Positions 1-5,526 of a stretch of DNA of 14,371 nucleotides are shown piece after piece. This stretch comes from JAQGMJ01 sp036271855 (GTDB lineage Bacteria; Pseudomonadota; Gammaproteobacteria; Burkholderiales; JAEUOS01). How positions within the stretch are numbered: the first letter of the stretch is position 1; the number at the start of each line of letters is the position of its first letter. The translations under genes and the position numbers were made by a program. The stretch covers positions 1 through 14,371 of the forward strand of contig DATAZV010000004.1 in the NCBI GenBank assembly GCA_036271855.1. The letters are read 5' to 3'. Under the pieces are notes generated by a model that did not search any database, was not told the origin of the DNA, and worked only from the letters and a program-made list of their open reading frames with translations.

Positions 1-35
1 AGGTGCCTTGCCGCTCGGCCAATGACGCCTTGAAA

Positions 36-70
36 AACAAACAGCCCGGTGCTTTGCGGCAACCGGGCTG
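36..70 (-). terminator. Intrinsic terminator, leftward
   Basis: AGCCCGGT (42-49) and ACCGGGCT (61-68) form a GC-rich stem. Read leftward, the stem is followed by a T-rich tail complementary to AAAAACAAAC. Read rightward there is no T-run, so it would end a transcript coming from higher coordinates. I see no convincing gene immediately upstream of it on the minus strand. Confidence 0.6.
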
Positions 71-552
71 TGAGAACCTGCTTGGTCGACGAGACACTAG
101 GCCATGGCCCGCACCCTCATCGTTCTCACTGCCCGTGCCACACGAAACTGCGCGCGAAAACCGCCTGCCGCGAATTTCGGACAAAGCGCCGCCCGCGCGC
201 ACTGTCTGCGCACACCGGCCGGCCTGGACCACCCGCGGTGATCGGCCCGAATATCGTCGCTGCTGCTGCCTTCGCTGTGCATCTGCTTCTTAGGCCTTGC
301 GGCCTTGCTCCTTTCGTTCACTTAACTGCTGCAACGAAACGGACTTCAATGACTGCACCCTCGCCTGCCGCGACGCGCCGTGCGGTTGTGTTACGGCGCC
401 CCGATTTTCCCTGCGAGGTGGGATGGGGTCGGGCATATCCGCTAACGCAGCCCTTCCCCTCTTTTTACGTGCATTCATCGAACCCTGCTTCACATCCCCG
501 CTTTTCAATCCCTCCAGCATCAGTCTGCAAACCAGCATGAAAACGCATCCCA
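71..552. other. Stretch without a supported gene
   Basis: Several frames are open here on both strands, but none shows a recognisable domain, a hydrophobic core, or a good ribosome binding site with a plausible start. The best minus-strand candidates are a 62-residue frame starting near 475 and ending at 290, and a 74-residue GTG-started frame ending at 97. Both are basic and low in hydrophobic residues. The stretch lies between two leftward terminators, so it may be an untranslated transcript or plain intergenic DNA. Confidence 0.5.
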
Positions 553-594
553 AATACAAAAAGGCCCGGTACCTTTTGGGTGCCCGGGCCTTTG
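553..594 (-). terminator. Strong intrinsic terminator, leftward
   Basis: AAAGGCCCGG (561-570) pairs perfectly with CCGGGCCTTT (585-594) around a 14-nt loop. On the minus strand the stem runs into five U residues (563-559) and then UAUUUG. On the plus strand no T-run follows. It lies about 260 nt downstream of the leftward promoter at 860-888, so the two bracket one short transcription unit. Confidence 0.8.
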
Positions 595-853
595 GCGTGA
601 AACTTGGGGATCGCCTTAGCTGGCAACCTCCGGCCCGTGCATGCAAATACCCTCCGTGCCCGCGTCGATGGACCGGGGGCTCGGATGTTGCAGATTGGTT
701 CTAAGTGAATAAAACATGGCCGGGATTCGCTTTGAAATCTGTGCTCTTCAGGTAAATGGTGGAGGATTAACGCGCCGCCGGGGATTTGGTTTACAGCCGC
801 CTACAACTTTGCCGCCGGCTGCCACCGCTTCGCGATGCGTCTACTTCTCGATG
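556..853 (-). ncRNA. Candidate structured non-coding RNA (about 300 nt)
   Basis: A near-consensus leftward promoter at 860-888 and a strong terminator at 553-594 define a transcript of roughly 300 nt. All three minus-strand frames just inside it hit stops early. The longest internal ATG frame (717-616, 33 residues) has no ribosome binding site and resembles nothing I know. The RNA can fold: GCAACATCCG (691-682) pairs with CGGAGGTTGC (632-623) with one mismatch, and after one bulged A four more pairs form (680-677 with 636-633). I do not recognise 6S RNA, tmRNA, RNase P or a known riboswitch. The ends are inferred, and a regulated leader is the main alternative. Confidence 0.5.
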
Positions 854-859
854 GTGTGG

Positions 860-888
860 ATTATGCCGCCGGCAATTTATCCTGTCAA
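860..888 (-). promoter_or_regulatory. Near-consensus sigma-70 promoter, leftward
   Basis: On the minus strand TTGACA (888-883) is separated by exactly 17 nt from CATAAT (865-860). This is 6/6 and 5/6 agreement with the sigma-70 consensus at ideal spacing, and transcription would start near 853. It is the best promoter in the window, yet it does not lead into a protein gene. Confidence 0.8.
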
Positions 889-895
889 CGATTTA

Positions 896-925
896 TTTGC
901 ATCAAATGCAAACTGTTGTTTGCAT
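896..925. promoter_or_regulatory. Palindromic operator between divergent promoters
   Basis: TTTGCATCAAATGCAAA (896-912) is a perfect inverted repeat with 7-bp arms and a 3-bp centre. A further TTTGCAT half-site sits at 919-925, overlapping the rightward -35 region. The palindrome lies between the -35 boxes of the leftward (883-888) and rightward (916-921) promoters, where a bound protein could control both. The HTH protein encoded immediately downstream is the natural candidate, but that link is inferred from position only. Another copy of the half-site, ATGCAAA, occurs at 641-647 inside the candidate RNA. Confidence 0.65.
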
Positions 926-943
926 CCAACGCAAGCATATAAT
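916..943 (+). promoter_or_regulatory. Promoter of the HTH/nucleotidyltransferase pair
   Basis: TTGTTT (916-921) and a perfect TATAAT (938-943) are separated by 16 nt. The start point would be near 950, leaving a leader of about 17 nt before the ATG at 967. No clear Shine-Dalgarno sequence is present, so translation may be leaderless-like or weak. Confidence 0.65.
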
Positions 944-966
944 GGCTTCTGTCCATTTACCGGTTT

Positions 967-1221
967 ATGCCGATGGCACGCCGCCCGTACCGCCCCCGCC
1001 GCCTGCGTCTTGCAATCAAGGAGCAGATGGCCGTGCGCGGCATTGCTTCGGTGGTGGCGCTGCATGCGCTGCTGCGCGAGATCGGCGTGGACATCTCGCA
1101 CTCCCAGCTGACGCGCATCGTCAACAACGAGTCGGAGCTGCTCAACCTGTCCGTGATGAACGGCCTGATGACGGTATTGCGCTGCGACGCCACCGAGTTG
1201 TTCGTCACCGAGTTCGCGTAG
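967..1221 (+). CDS. Small XRE-type helix-turn-helix DNA-binding protein
   Basis: This 84-residue protein looks like a stand-alone Cro/C1-type DNA-binding domain of the HTH_26 kind. A basic N-terminus (MARRPYRPRRLR) leads into a helix. An HTH follows at about residues 27-53 (VALHALLREIG, then SHSQLTRIVNNE as the recognition part), and then a helix ending in LRCDATELFVTE, which matches the usual 'L.C...ELF' tail of these proteins. There is no ligand-binding domain. It probably regulates its own operon through the palindrome at 896-912. The stop lies 4 nt before the next start, so it is co-transcribed with the nucleotidyltransferase. The ATG at 973 is an alternative start two codons in; neither has a strong ribosome binding site. 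Confidence 0.8.
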   Translation: MPMARRPYRPRRLRLAIKEQMAVRGIASVVALHALLREIGVDISHSQLTRIVNNESELLNLSVMNGLMTVLRCDATELFVTEFA

Positions 1222-1225
1222 AGGC

Positions 1226-2014
1226 ATGGCTGAGGACGCTGCCATCCAGGCCGAGATCGCGCAGCAACTCGCGCGCATGGAAGCGCTGCATGAGGTGCGC
1301 ATCCTGCTGGCCATCGAATCAGGCAGCCGCGCCTGGGGCTTTGCTTCGCCGAATAGCGACTGGGACGTGCGCTTCATCTACGCGCCGCGCCTGCCCTGGT
1401 ATTTGCGGGTGAACGCGCCGCGCGACGTGATCGAGTTGCCGATTTCCGGCGACCTCGACATCAACGGCTGGGAGTTACGCAAGGCGCTGGCGCTGATGCA
1501 AAAGTGCAACCCGACGCTGCTGGAGTGGCTGGACTCGCCGCTGATCTATCGCCAGGCCGCGCCGGCGATGGCGCAATTCCGCGCCCTGGCGCGCGAGTTC
1601 TTCAGCCCCGCTGCCTGCTGGCACCACTACTTCAGCATGGCCAAGAGCAACAACCGCGAGTATTTGCAGAACAAGACAGTGCGACTGAAGAAATACCTTT
1701 ACGTGCTGCGCCCGCTGTTGTGCTGCCAGTGGATAGAGCAGGGCCGCGGCCCGGCACCGATGCTGTTCCAGTTGCTGGTCGATGAACTGGTGAAGGATGC
1801 GGAGTTGCGCGGCACCATCGACGCGCTGCTGGAACAAAAGCGTGATGCCGACGAATTGGCCGAGGGCCCGCGCGTGCCCGCGCTTTCCTACTTCATCGAA
1901 GTCGAGCTGGAACGCTGCGCCAAAATCGCCGCCGACATTCCGGTGCAGCGCGCGCCGCCGCAAGCCTACGAGCGCTGCGACGAGTTCCTGCGCACGGTCA
2001 TCACCGCTCCCTAA
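1226..2014 (+). CDS. Predicted nucleotidyltransferase (COG3541/RlaP-like)
   Basis: The 262-residue product carries the signature of the polymerase-beta nucleotidyltransferase superfamily: a GS motif (G33-S34 in ESGSRAWGF), then SDWDVRF with the metal-binding pair D45 and D47, and a probable third carboxylate at D76 or D78 in SGDLDIN. The pattern SGSRAWGF...SD.DVRFIY followed by KCNPTLLEWL is that of COG3541 predicted nucleotidyltransferases, related to RlaP, named for its association with RNA ligases. Members should transfer a nucleotide to an RNA, protein or small molecule; the substrate is not known to me. The helical C-terminal half (KKYLYVLRPLLCCQWIE) is typical for the family. The gene follows the HTH gene by 4 nt. 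Confidence in the superfamily is high; the exact function is open. Confidence 0.85.
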   Translation: MAEDAAIQAEIAQQLARMEALHEVRILLAIESGSRAWGFASPNSDWDVRFIYAPRLPWYLRVNAPRDVIELPISGDLDINGWELRKALALMQKCNPTLLEWLDSPLIYRQAAPAMAQFRALAREFFSPAACWHHYFSMAKSNNREYLQNKTVRLKKYLYVLRPLLCCQWIEQGRGPAPMLFQLLVDELVKDAELRGTIDALLEQKRDADELAEGPRVPALSYFIEVELERCAKIAADIPVQRAPPQAYERCDEFLRTVITAP

Positions 2015-2056
2015 GCCCTGAAATTTCACCCGACCCTCCGGCCGGCTCTCACGGGA

Positions 2057-2085
2057 TTGATTTTGGTAGCGCTAACAAATATAAT
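2057..2085 (+). promoter_or_regulatory. gudD promoter
   Basis: TTGATT (2057-2062) and TATAAT (2080-2085) are separated by exactly 17 nt. The predicted start is near 2092, giving a leader of about 50 nt before the gudD ATG. The spacer is almost entirely occupied by a palindromic operator. Confidence 0.8.
2062..2079. promoter_or_regulatory. LacI/GalR-family operator in the gudD promoter
   Basis: TTTGGTAGCGCTAACAAA is an 18-bp palindrome with a single mismatched pair (2066/2075) and a central CG step. The core TAGCGCTA with flanking TTTG and CAAA matches the general operator pattern of LacI/GalR-family repressors. It fills the spacer between -35 and -10, so a bound repressor would exclude RNA polymerase. 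No LacI-type gene lies in this window, so the regulator must be encoded elsewhere. Confidence 0.7.
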
Positions 2086-2101
2086 CATGGGCCTTCCTGG
2101 T

Positions 2102-2122
2102 ACGGCGCCGAAACGCCGTTTT
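2102..2122 (+). promoter_or_regulatory. Terminator-like hairpin in the gudD leader
   Basis: ACGGCG (2102-2107) and CGCCGT (2114-2119) form a 6-bp stem with loop CCGAAA, followed by TTT. It lies downstream of the predicted gudD start point and 20 nt upstream of the start codon. It may be a weak attenuator, a leader-stabilising structure, or the terminator of the preceding nucleotidyltransferase operon. The T-tract is short, so efficient termination is doubtful. Confidence 0.35.
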
Positions 2123-2141
2123 CCCCTCCGAGAACATCGCC

Positions 2142-3476
2142 ATGAGCGCCTCCCGCACCCCCGTCATCACCGAGATGTCCGTCATTCCCGTCGCCGGGCA
2201 TGACGGCATGCTGCTCAACCTCTCGGGCGCCCACGGCCCCTACTTCACGCGCAACCTGGTGATCCTGAAAGACAACGCCGGGCGCACTGGTGTGGGCGAG
2301 GTGCCGGGCGGGCAAAAGATTACGCAAACACTGGAAGACGCGCGCGCCCTGGTGATCGGCCAGCCGATCGGCGCGTATCAATCCGTGCTCAACGCCATGC
2401 GCAAGCGCTTCGCCGACCGCGATGCCGGCGGGCGCGGCCAGCAGACTTTCGATTTGCGCGTGGCGATCCACGCCGTCACCGCCGTTGAAGCCGCATTGCT
2501 GGATTTGCTCGGCCAGTTTCTCGAGGTGCCGGTGTGCGCGCTACTCGGCGAAGGGCAGCAGCGCGACGCGGTGGAAATGCTCGGCTACCTGTTTTACGTC
2601 GGCGACCGCAAGCGCACCGACCTTGCGTATCGCAGCGAGCCCGATGCGAAGGTGGACTGGTTTCGCCTGCGCCATGAGGAGGCGATGACGCCGCAAGCCA
2701 TCGTCCGCCTGGCCGAGGCGACGCACGCGCACTACGGCTTCAACGACTTCAAACTCAAGGGCGGCGTGCTGGCGGGCGAGGCGGAGATCGAGGCGATCCG
2801 CGCACTGCATGAACGCTTTCCGCAAGCGCGCATCACGCTCGACCCGAATGGCGGCTGGCTGCTGAAGGATGCCATTCGCCTGTGCCGCGACCTGCACGGC
2901 ATTCTCGCCTATGCCGAAGACCCGGTCGGCGCCGAGGGCGTCTACTCCGGGCGCGAGGTGATGGCCGAGTTCCGCCGCGCCACCGGGCTGCCCACCGCCA
3001 CCAACATGATCGCCACCGACTGGCGCGAAATGGGCCACGCCCTCTCGCTGCAGTCGGTCGACATTCCGCTGGCCGACCCGCACTTCTGGACCATGCAGGG
3101 CTCGGTGCGCGTGGCGCAATTGTGCGACGCCTGGGGCCTGACCTGGGGCTCGCACTCGAACAACCACTTCGACGTTTCGCTGGCGATGTTTACGCAGGTC
3201 GCCGCTGCCGCGCCCGGCAAGATCACCGCCATCGACACCCACTGGATCTGGCAGGACGGCCAGCGCCTGACCCGCGAGCCGCTGCAGATCAAGGGCGGCC
3301 ACGTGCAGGTGCCGCAGCAGCCGGGGCTGGGAGTGAGCGTCGACATGGCGCAGGTCGAAGCCGCACACCGGCTCTACATGGAAAAAGCGCTGGGTGCGCG
3401 CGACGACGCCATCGCCATGCAATTCCTCATCCCCGGCTGGAAGTTCGACCCCAAGCGCCCCTGCATGGTGCGCTAG
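2142..3476 (+). CDS. gudD: Glucarate dehydratase
   Basis: The 444-residue protein is a full-length member of the enolase superfamily, near-collinear with E. coli GudD (446 residues). It dehydrates D-glucarate (and often L-idarate) to 5-keto-4-deoxy-D-glucarate in the cytoplasm, the first step of glucarate breakdown. Family hallmarks include VIPVAGHD near the N-terminus, ADRDAGGRG, the catalytic lysine motif FKLKGG (K204, K206), ITLDPNG with metal ligand D234, AYAED with E259, TNMIATDW with N288, the ADPHFW region (D312), and the catalytic histidine H338 in WGSHSNNHFD. It ends in the canonical KRPCMVR. All catalytic residues are present. It stands alone, with its own promoter, operator and terminator; no transporter or garD/kdgD-type partner gene is adjacent. 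It is probably induced by the sugar acid through a LacI-type repressor. Confidence 0.97.
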   Translation: MSASRTPVITEMSVIPVAGHDGMLLNLSGAHGPYFTRNLVILKDNAGRTGVGEVPGGQKITQTLEDARALVIGQPIGAYQSVLNAMRKRFADRDAGGRGQQTFDLRVAIHAVTAVEAALLDLLGQFLEVPVCALLGEGQQRDAVEMLGYLFYVGDRKRTDLAYRSEPDAKVDWFRLRHEEAMTPQAIVRLAEATHAHYGFNDFKLKGGVLAGEAEIEAIRALHERFPQARITLDPNGGWLLKDAIRLCRDLHGILAYAEDPVGAEGVYSGREVMAEFRRATGLPTATNMIATDWREMGHALSLQSVDIPLADPHFWTMQGSVRVAQLCDAWGLTWGSHSNNHFDVSLAMFTQVAAAAPGKITAIDTHWIWQDGQRLTREPLQIKGGHVQVPQQPGLGVSVDMAQVEAAHRLYMEKALGARDDAIAMQFLIPGWKFDPKRPCMVR

Positions 3477-3569
3477 TGTGGATGTTCGAAGCGGTGCATC
3501 GCGCCACGACGGCGCTGCAATGCGCCCCCATAGCATCGTGGTAGCACCGCAATAGCGACGCTTCTTCGT

Positions 3570-3602
3570 GGCACGGGTCCCGCAAATGCGGGACACCGTG
3601 CC
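3570..3602. repeat. First of two tandem hairpins sharing an 18-nt core
   Basis: GGCACGG (3570-3576) pairs with CCGTGCC (3596-3602) around an inner stem formed by GTCCCGCAAATGCGGGAC (3577-3594), with one bulged A. The 18-nt core is repeated exactly at 3610-3627. No T-run follows this copy, so on its own it is a structural or REP-like hairpin rather than a terminator. Confidence 0.7.
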
Positions 3603-3605
3603 AGG

Positions 3606-3639
3606 AAAAGTCCCGCAAATGCGGGACTTTTGTCTTTTT
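3606..3639 (+). terminator. Intrinsic terminator after gudD
   Basis: AAAAGTCCCGCA (3606-3617) pairs perfectly with TGCGGGACTTTT (3620-3631). A T-rich tail, GTCTTTTT, follows. The stem contains the second copy of the 18-nt core found at 3577-3594. It lies about 130 nt downstream of the gudD stop. The A-run on the left makes it potentially bidirectional. Confidence 0.85.
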
Positions 3640-3760
3640 ATTCCCCGCATCGATTGCACGCCCGCGCGGCCATACTGGGCCCATCACTCAGCGCCACGCC
3701 GCGCCACCCGATGCCGCGCCGCCCGGCGCATGGGTGCTACCTCCTTCAAGAGAGCCTGCA

Positions 3761-4234
3761 ATGACGAAGTTCCGGATTCTTCACGCATTCCTGTTTGCCG
3801 TCGCCTGCCTGGCCGCTGCTCCCGCCGTGGCCGCAACGGCGCTGGCGCGCGTGACCGGCATCTATGTCGAGCTCGAAGCCGGGGTGCGCTCGGAGCGCAG
3901 CGGCCGCAGCATCGAAGCCGGCAAGCCGCTGTTGGCCGAGGTGCATGTTCCCGGCCGCAACGGCAGCCCCGCATACACCGCCATCGTGCGGATGAACGCC
4001 ATCGACGCCGCCGTCGGCGACATGGTCCAGGTCAATCTGGGCGAGAACGGCATGCTCACCGGCGTGCGCCCGACCCGGCCGTATATCGTGCGCATCGATT
4101 CACAGGAAGCCCCGGCCCTGGCGCAAGGCGGACTCCTGCCCTTCATTCCGGTGGAACGTCCGCCGCTGCCGCGATTTCTGGCACAGCGCGAGCCAGTGGC
4201 GCAGGAAACGATGCGGGACCAGTGCTGTCCCTGA
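3761..4234 (+). CDS. Small exported protein of unknown function
   Basis: I do not recognise this 157-residue protein. It starts with MTKFRILHAF and a clear Sec signal peptide whose hydrophobic core (FLFAVACLAAAPAVAA) suggests cleavage near residues 23-25, so it should be periplasmic or secreted. The mature part appears beta-rich (ARVTGIYVELEAG, GDMVQVNLGENGMLTGVRP) and becomes proline-rich near the C-terminus, ending with adjacent cysteines (DQCCP). The start at 3761 is preferred over the in-frame ATG at 3734 because it gives a proper signal peptide and has AAGAGAG upstream. It lies downstream of the gudD terminator, so it is probably transcribed separately. Confidence 0.7.
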   Translation: MTKFRILHAFLFAVACLAAAPAVAATALARVTGIYVELEAGVRSERSGRSIEAGKPLLAEVHVPGRNGSPAYTAIVRMNAIDAAVGDMVQVNLGENGMLTGVRPTRPYIVRIDSQEAPALAQGGLLPFIPVERPPLPRFLAQREPVAQETMRDQCCP

Positions 4235-4458
4235 CGCGCGGCCCGGGAAATTTTCCATCGCGCGCGCTTTCGCTGCGCTGATCGCCGCACGGCGCCGCAT
4301 CACCCGGGCGCGCCACCCGTGCGCCATGCGTCAAGCTCGCGCATAAGCGCGCATCCCGCGCGGAAAATAGTAGGATGCGCGAAGCTGGCGGCAGCAGCCT
4401 GGAAGAAACCTTCGAGGCAACCCTGTCCCTCCCGGCCAATTACAACGAGGAGACTCCC

Positions 4459-5433
4459 ATGCGCCTGACCCGCCGCGCCCTGCTATGCACTCTCGCCGCC
4501 TGCTTCTGCGGCAGCGCCGCCCAGGCGCAGACCTTTCCCGACAAGCCGGTGCGCATCCTGGTGCCCTATACCGCCGGCGGCCCGGCCGACGTGCTGGTGC
4601 GCGCGCTGGGCGACAAGCTCTCGCAGATGTGGAACCAGCCGGTGCTGGTGGACAACCGCCCCGGCGCCAACGAGATGATCGCCGCCGAAGCAGTGGCCAA
4701 GAGCCCGGGCGACGGCTATACCCTGCTGGTGGCCTCGGATGCGGTATTCAGCCTGAACCACCACCTCTACTCCAAAGTGCCTTACGACCCGGTCAACGAC
4801 TTTGTGCCGGTGAGCAAGCTGGTCAACGCCAACCTGATGCTGGTGACCAGGCCCGACTTTCCCGCCGCCAATCTCAAGGAGGCGCTGGAATACATCAAGC
4901 GCAACCCCGGCAAGATCAACTACGGCTCGGTGGGCGCGGGCGGCGTCAACCACCTGGCGATGGCCTGGCTGGCCTCGACCAACGGCCTGACGATGCAGCA
5001 CGTGCCCTACAAGGGCTTGCCGCCCGCGCTGCAAGACCTGGTCACCGGGCGCATCGACCTGATGTTCGCCGTCATCGGCGGCGCCGCCCCCTTCCTCGAC
5101 AGCGGCAAACTCAAGGCCCTCGCCGTCGCGGGCGACCACCGCTCGTCACTCGAACCCAACGTGCCGACCTTCGCCGAGGCCGGCTCCGCCAGCTTCGAAG
5201 CCGCCAGCTTCTACTTCGGCATGGCCGCACCCAAGGGCACGCCGGCGGCGGTGGTGGCCAAACTCGCCAGGGACGCCGGCGTGGTGGTCAATGGCGACGA
5301 CTTCAAGGCGCGCCTGCGCGTGCTCGGTTTCGAAGCCGCCGGCGACACCCCCGCGCAATTCGCCGCCTTCCTGCAAAAGGACCGCGCACTGGGCGCGCAA
5401 AAGGTCAAGGCCTCGGGCGCCAAGCTCGACTGA
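4459..5433 (+). CDS. Tripartite tricarboxylate transporter substrate-binding protein (Bug/TctC family)
   Basis: This 324-residue periplasmic solute-binding protein begins with a signal peptide (MRLTRRALLCTLAACFCGSA, cleavage probably after AQA at residue 24). The mature start TFPDKPVRILVPYTAGGPADVLVR is the family signature. Further landmarks are VDNRPGAN, the second Bug motif around NYGSVGAGGVNHLAM, HVPYKGLPPALQDLVTGRIDLMF, GKLKALAV and PNVPTFAEAG. Such proteins capture carboxylated or aromatic compounds for TctAB-type transporters or act in sensing. The ligand cannot be read from the sequence. No tctA or tctB gene lies nearby, as is common for Burkholderiales Bug proteins. The start at 4459 has a strong GAGGAGA (4447-4453); an in-frame ATG at 4375 would put a non-signal extension in front and is rejected. 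Confidence 0.95.
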   Translation: MRLTRRALLCTLAACFCGSAAQAQTFPDKPVRILVPYTAGGPADVLVRALGDKLSQMWNQPVLVDNRPGANEMIAAEAVAKSPGDGYTLLVASDAVFSLNHHLYSKVPYDPVNDFVPVSKLVNANLMLVTRPDFPAANLKEALEYIKRNPGKINYGSVGAGGVNHLAMAWLASTNGLTMQHVPYKGLPPALQDLVTGRIDLMFAVIGGAAPFLDSGKLKALAVAGDHRSSLEPNVPTFAEAGSASFEAASFYFGMAAPKGTPAAVVAKLARDAGVVVNGDDFKARLRVLGFEAAGDTPAQFAAFLQKDRALGAQKVKASGAKLD

Positions 5434-5487
5434 ATCTGCGTGGGACGATGCGCGTGGCTCCTGCCCGCGCCGCTTGCGCGGCCGGGG

Positions 5488-5526
5488 CACGCATTCGGGT
5501 CACGCATTCGGGTCACGCATTCGGGT
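5488..5526. repeat. Three perfect tandem copies of a 13-nt unit
   Basis: CACGCATTCGGGT occurs three times head to tail at 5488-5500, 5501-5513 and 5514-5526, and a partial fourth unit (CACG) follows. The right-hand copy encodes the last residues (DPNA) of the leftward dipeptidase gene, and its junction with the middle copy supplies that gene's TGA stop. The rest lies in the 79-nt gap between two convergent genes. Confidence 0.95.

Noticed and set aside
97..321. 74-residue minus-strand frame starting with GTG and ending just before the leftward terminator
   Set aside because: Position is suggestive, but the composition (Arg/Ala-rich, no core) looks like random GC-rich sequence.
290..475. 62-residue minus-strand frame ending SERKEQGRKA
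   Set aside because: Basic and low in hydrophobic residues, no good ribosome binding site, codon use unlike the neighbouring genes, and no recognisable family.
616..717. 33-residue minus-strand ORF within the candidate RNA
   Set aside because: No Shine-Dalgarno sequence, and its 3' part overlaps a well-paired stem; more likely incidental.
2541..3659. 372-residue frame antisense to gudD
   Set aside because: Fully covered by the unmistakable gudD coding sequence; a GC-third-position shadow.
3654..3676. TTGCAC and CATACT as a promoter for the small exported protein
   Set aside because: Spacing is only 11 nt, far from the 16-18 nt needed.
5465..5481. CCGCGC/GCGCGG hairpin between convergent genes as a bidirectional terminator
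   Set aside because: No T-run on either strand; ordinary for GC-rich DNA.
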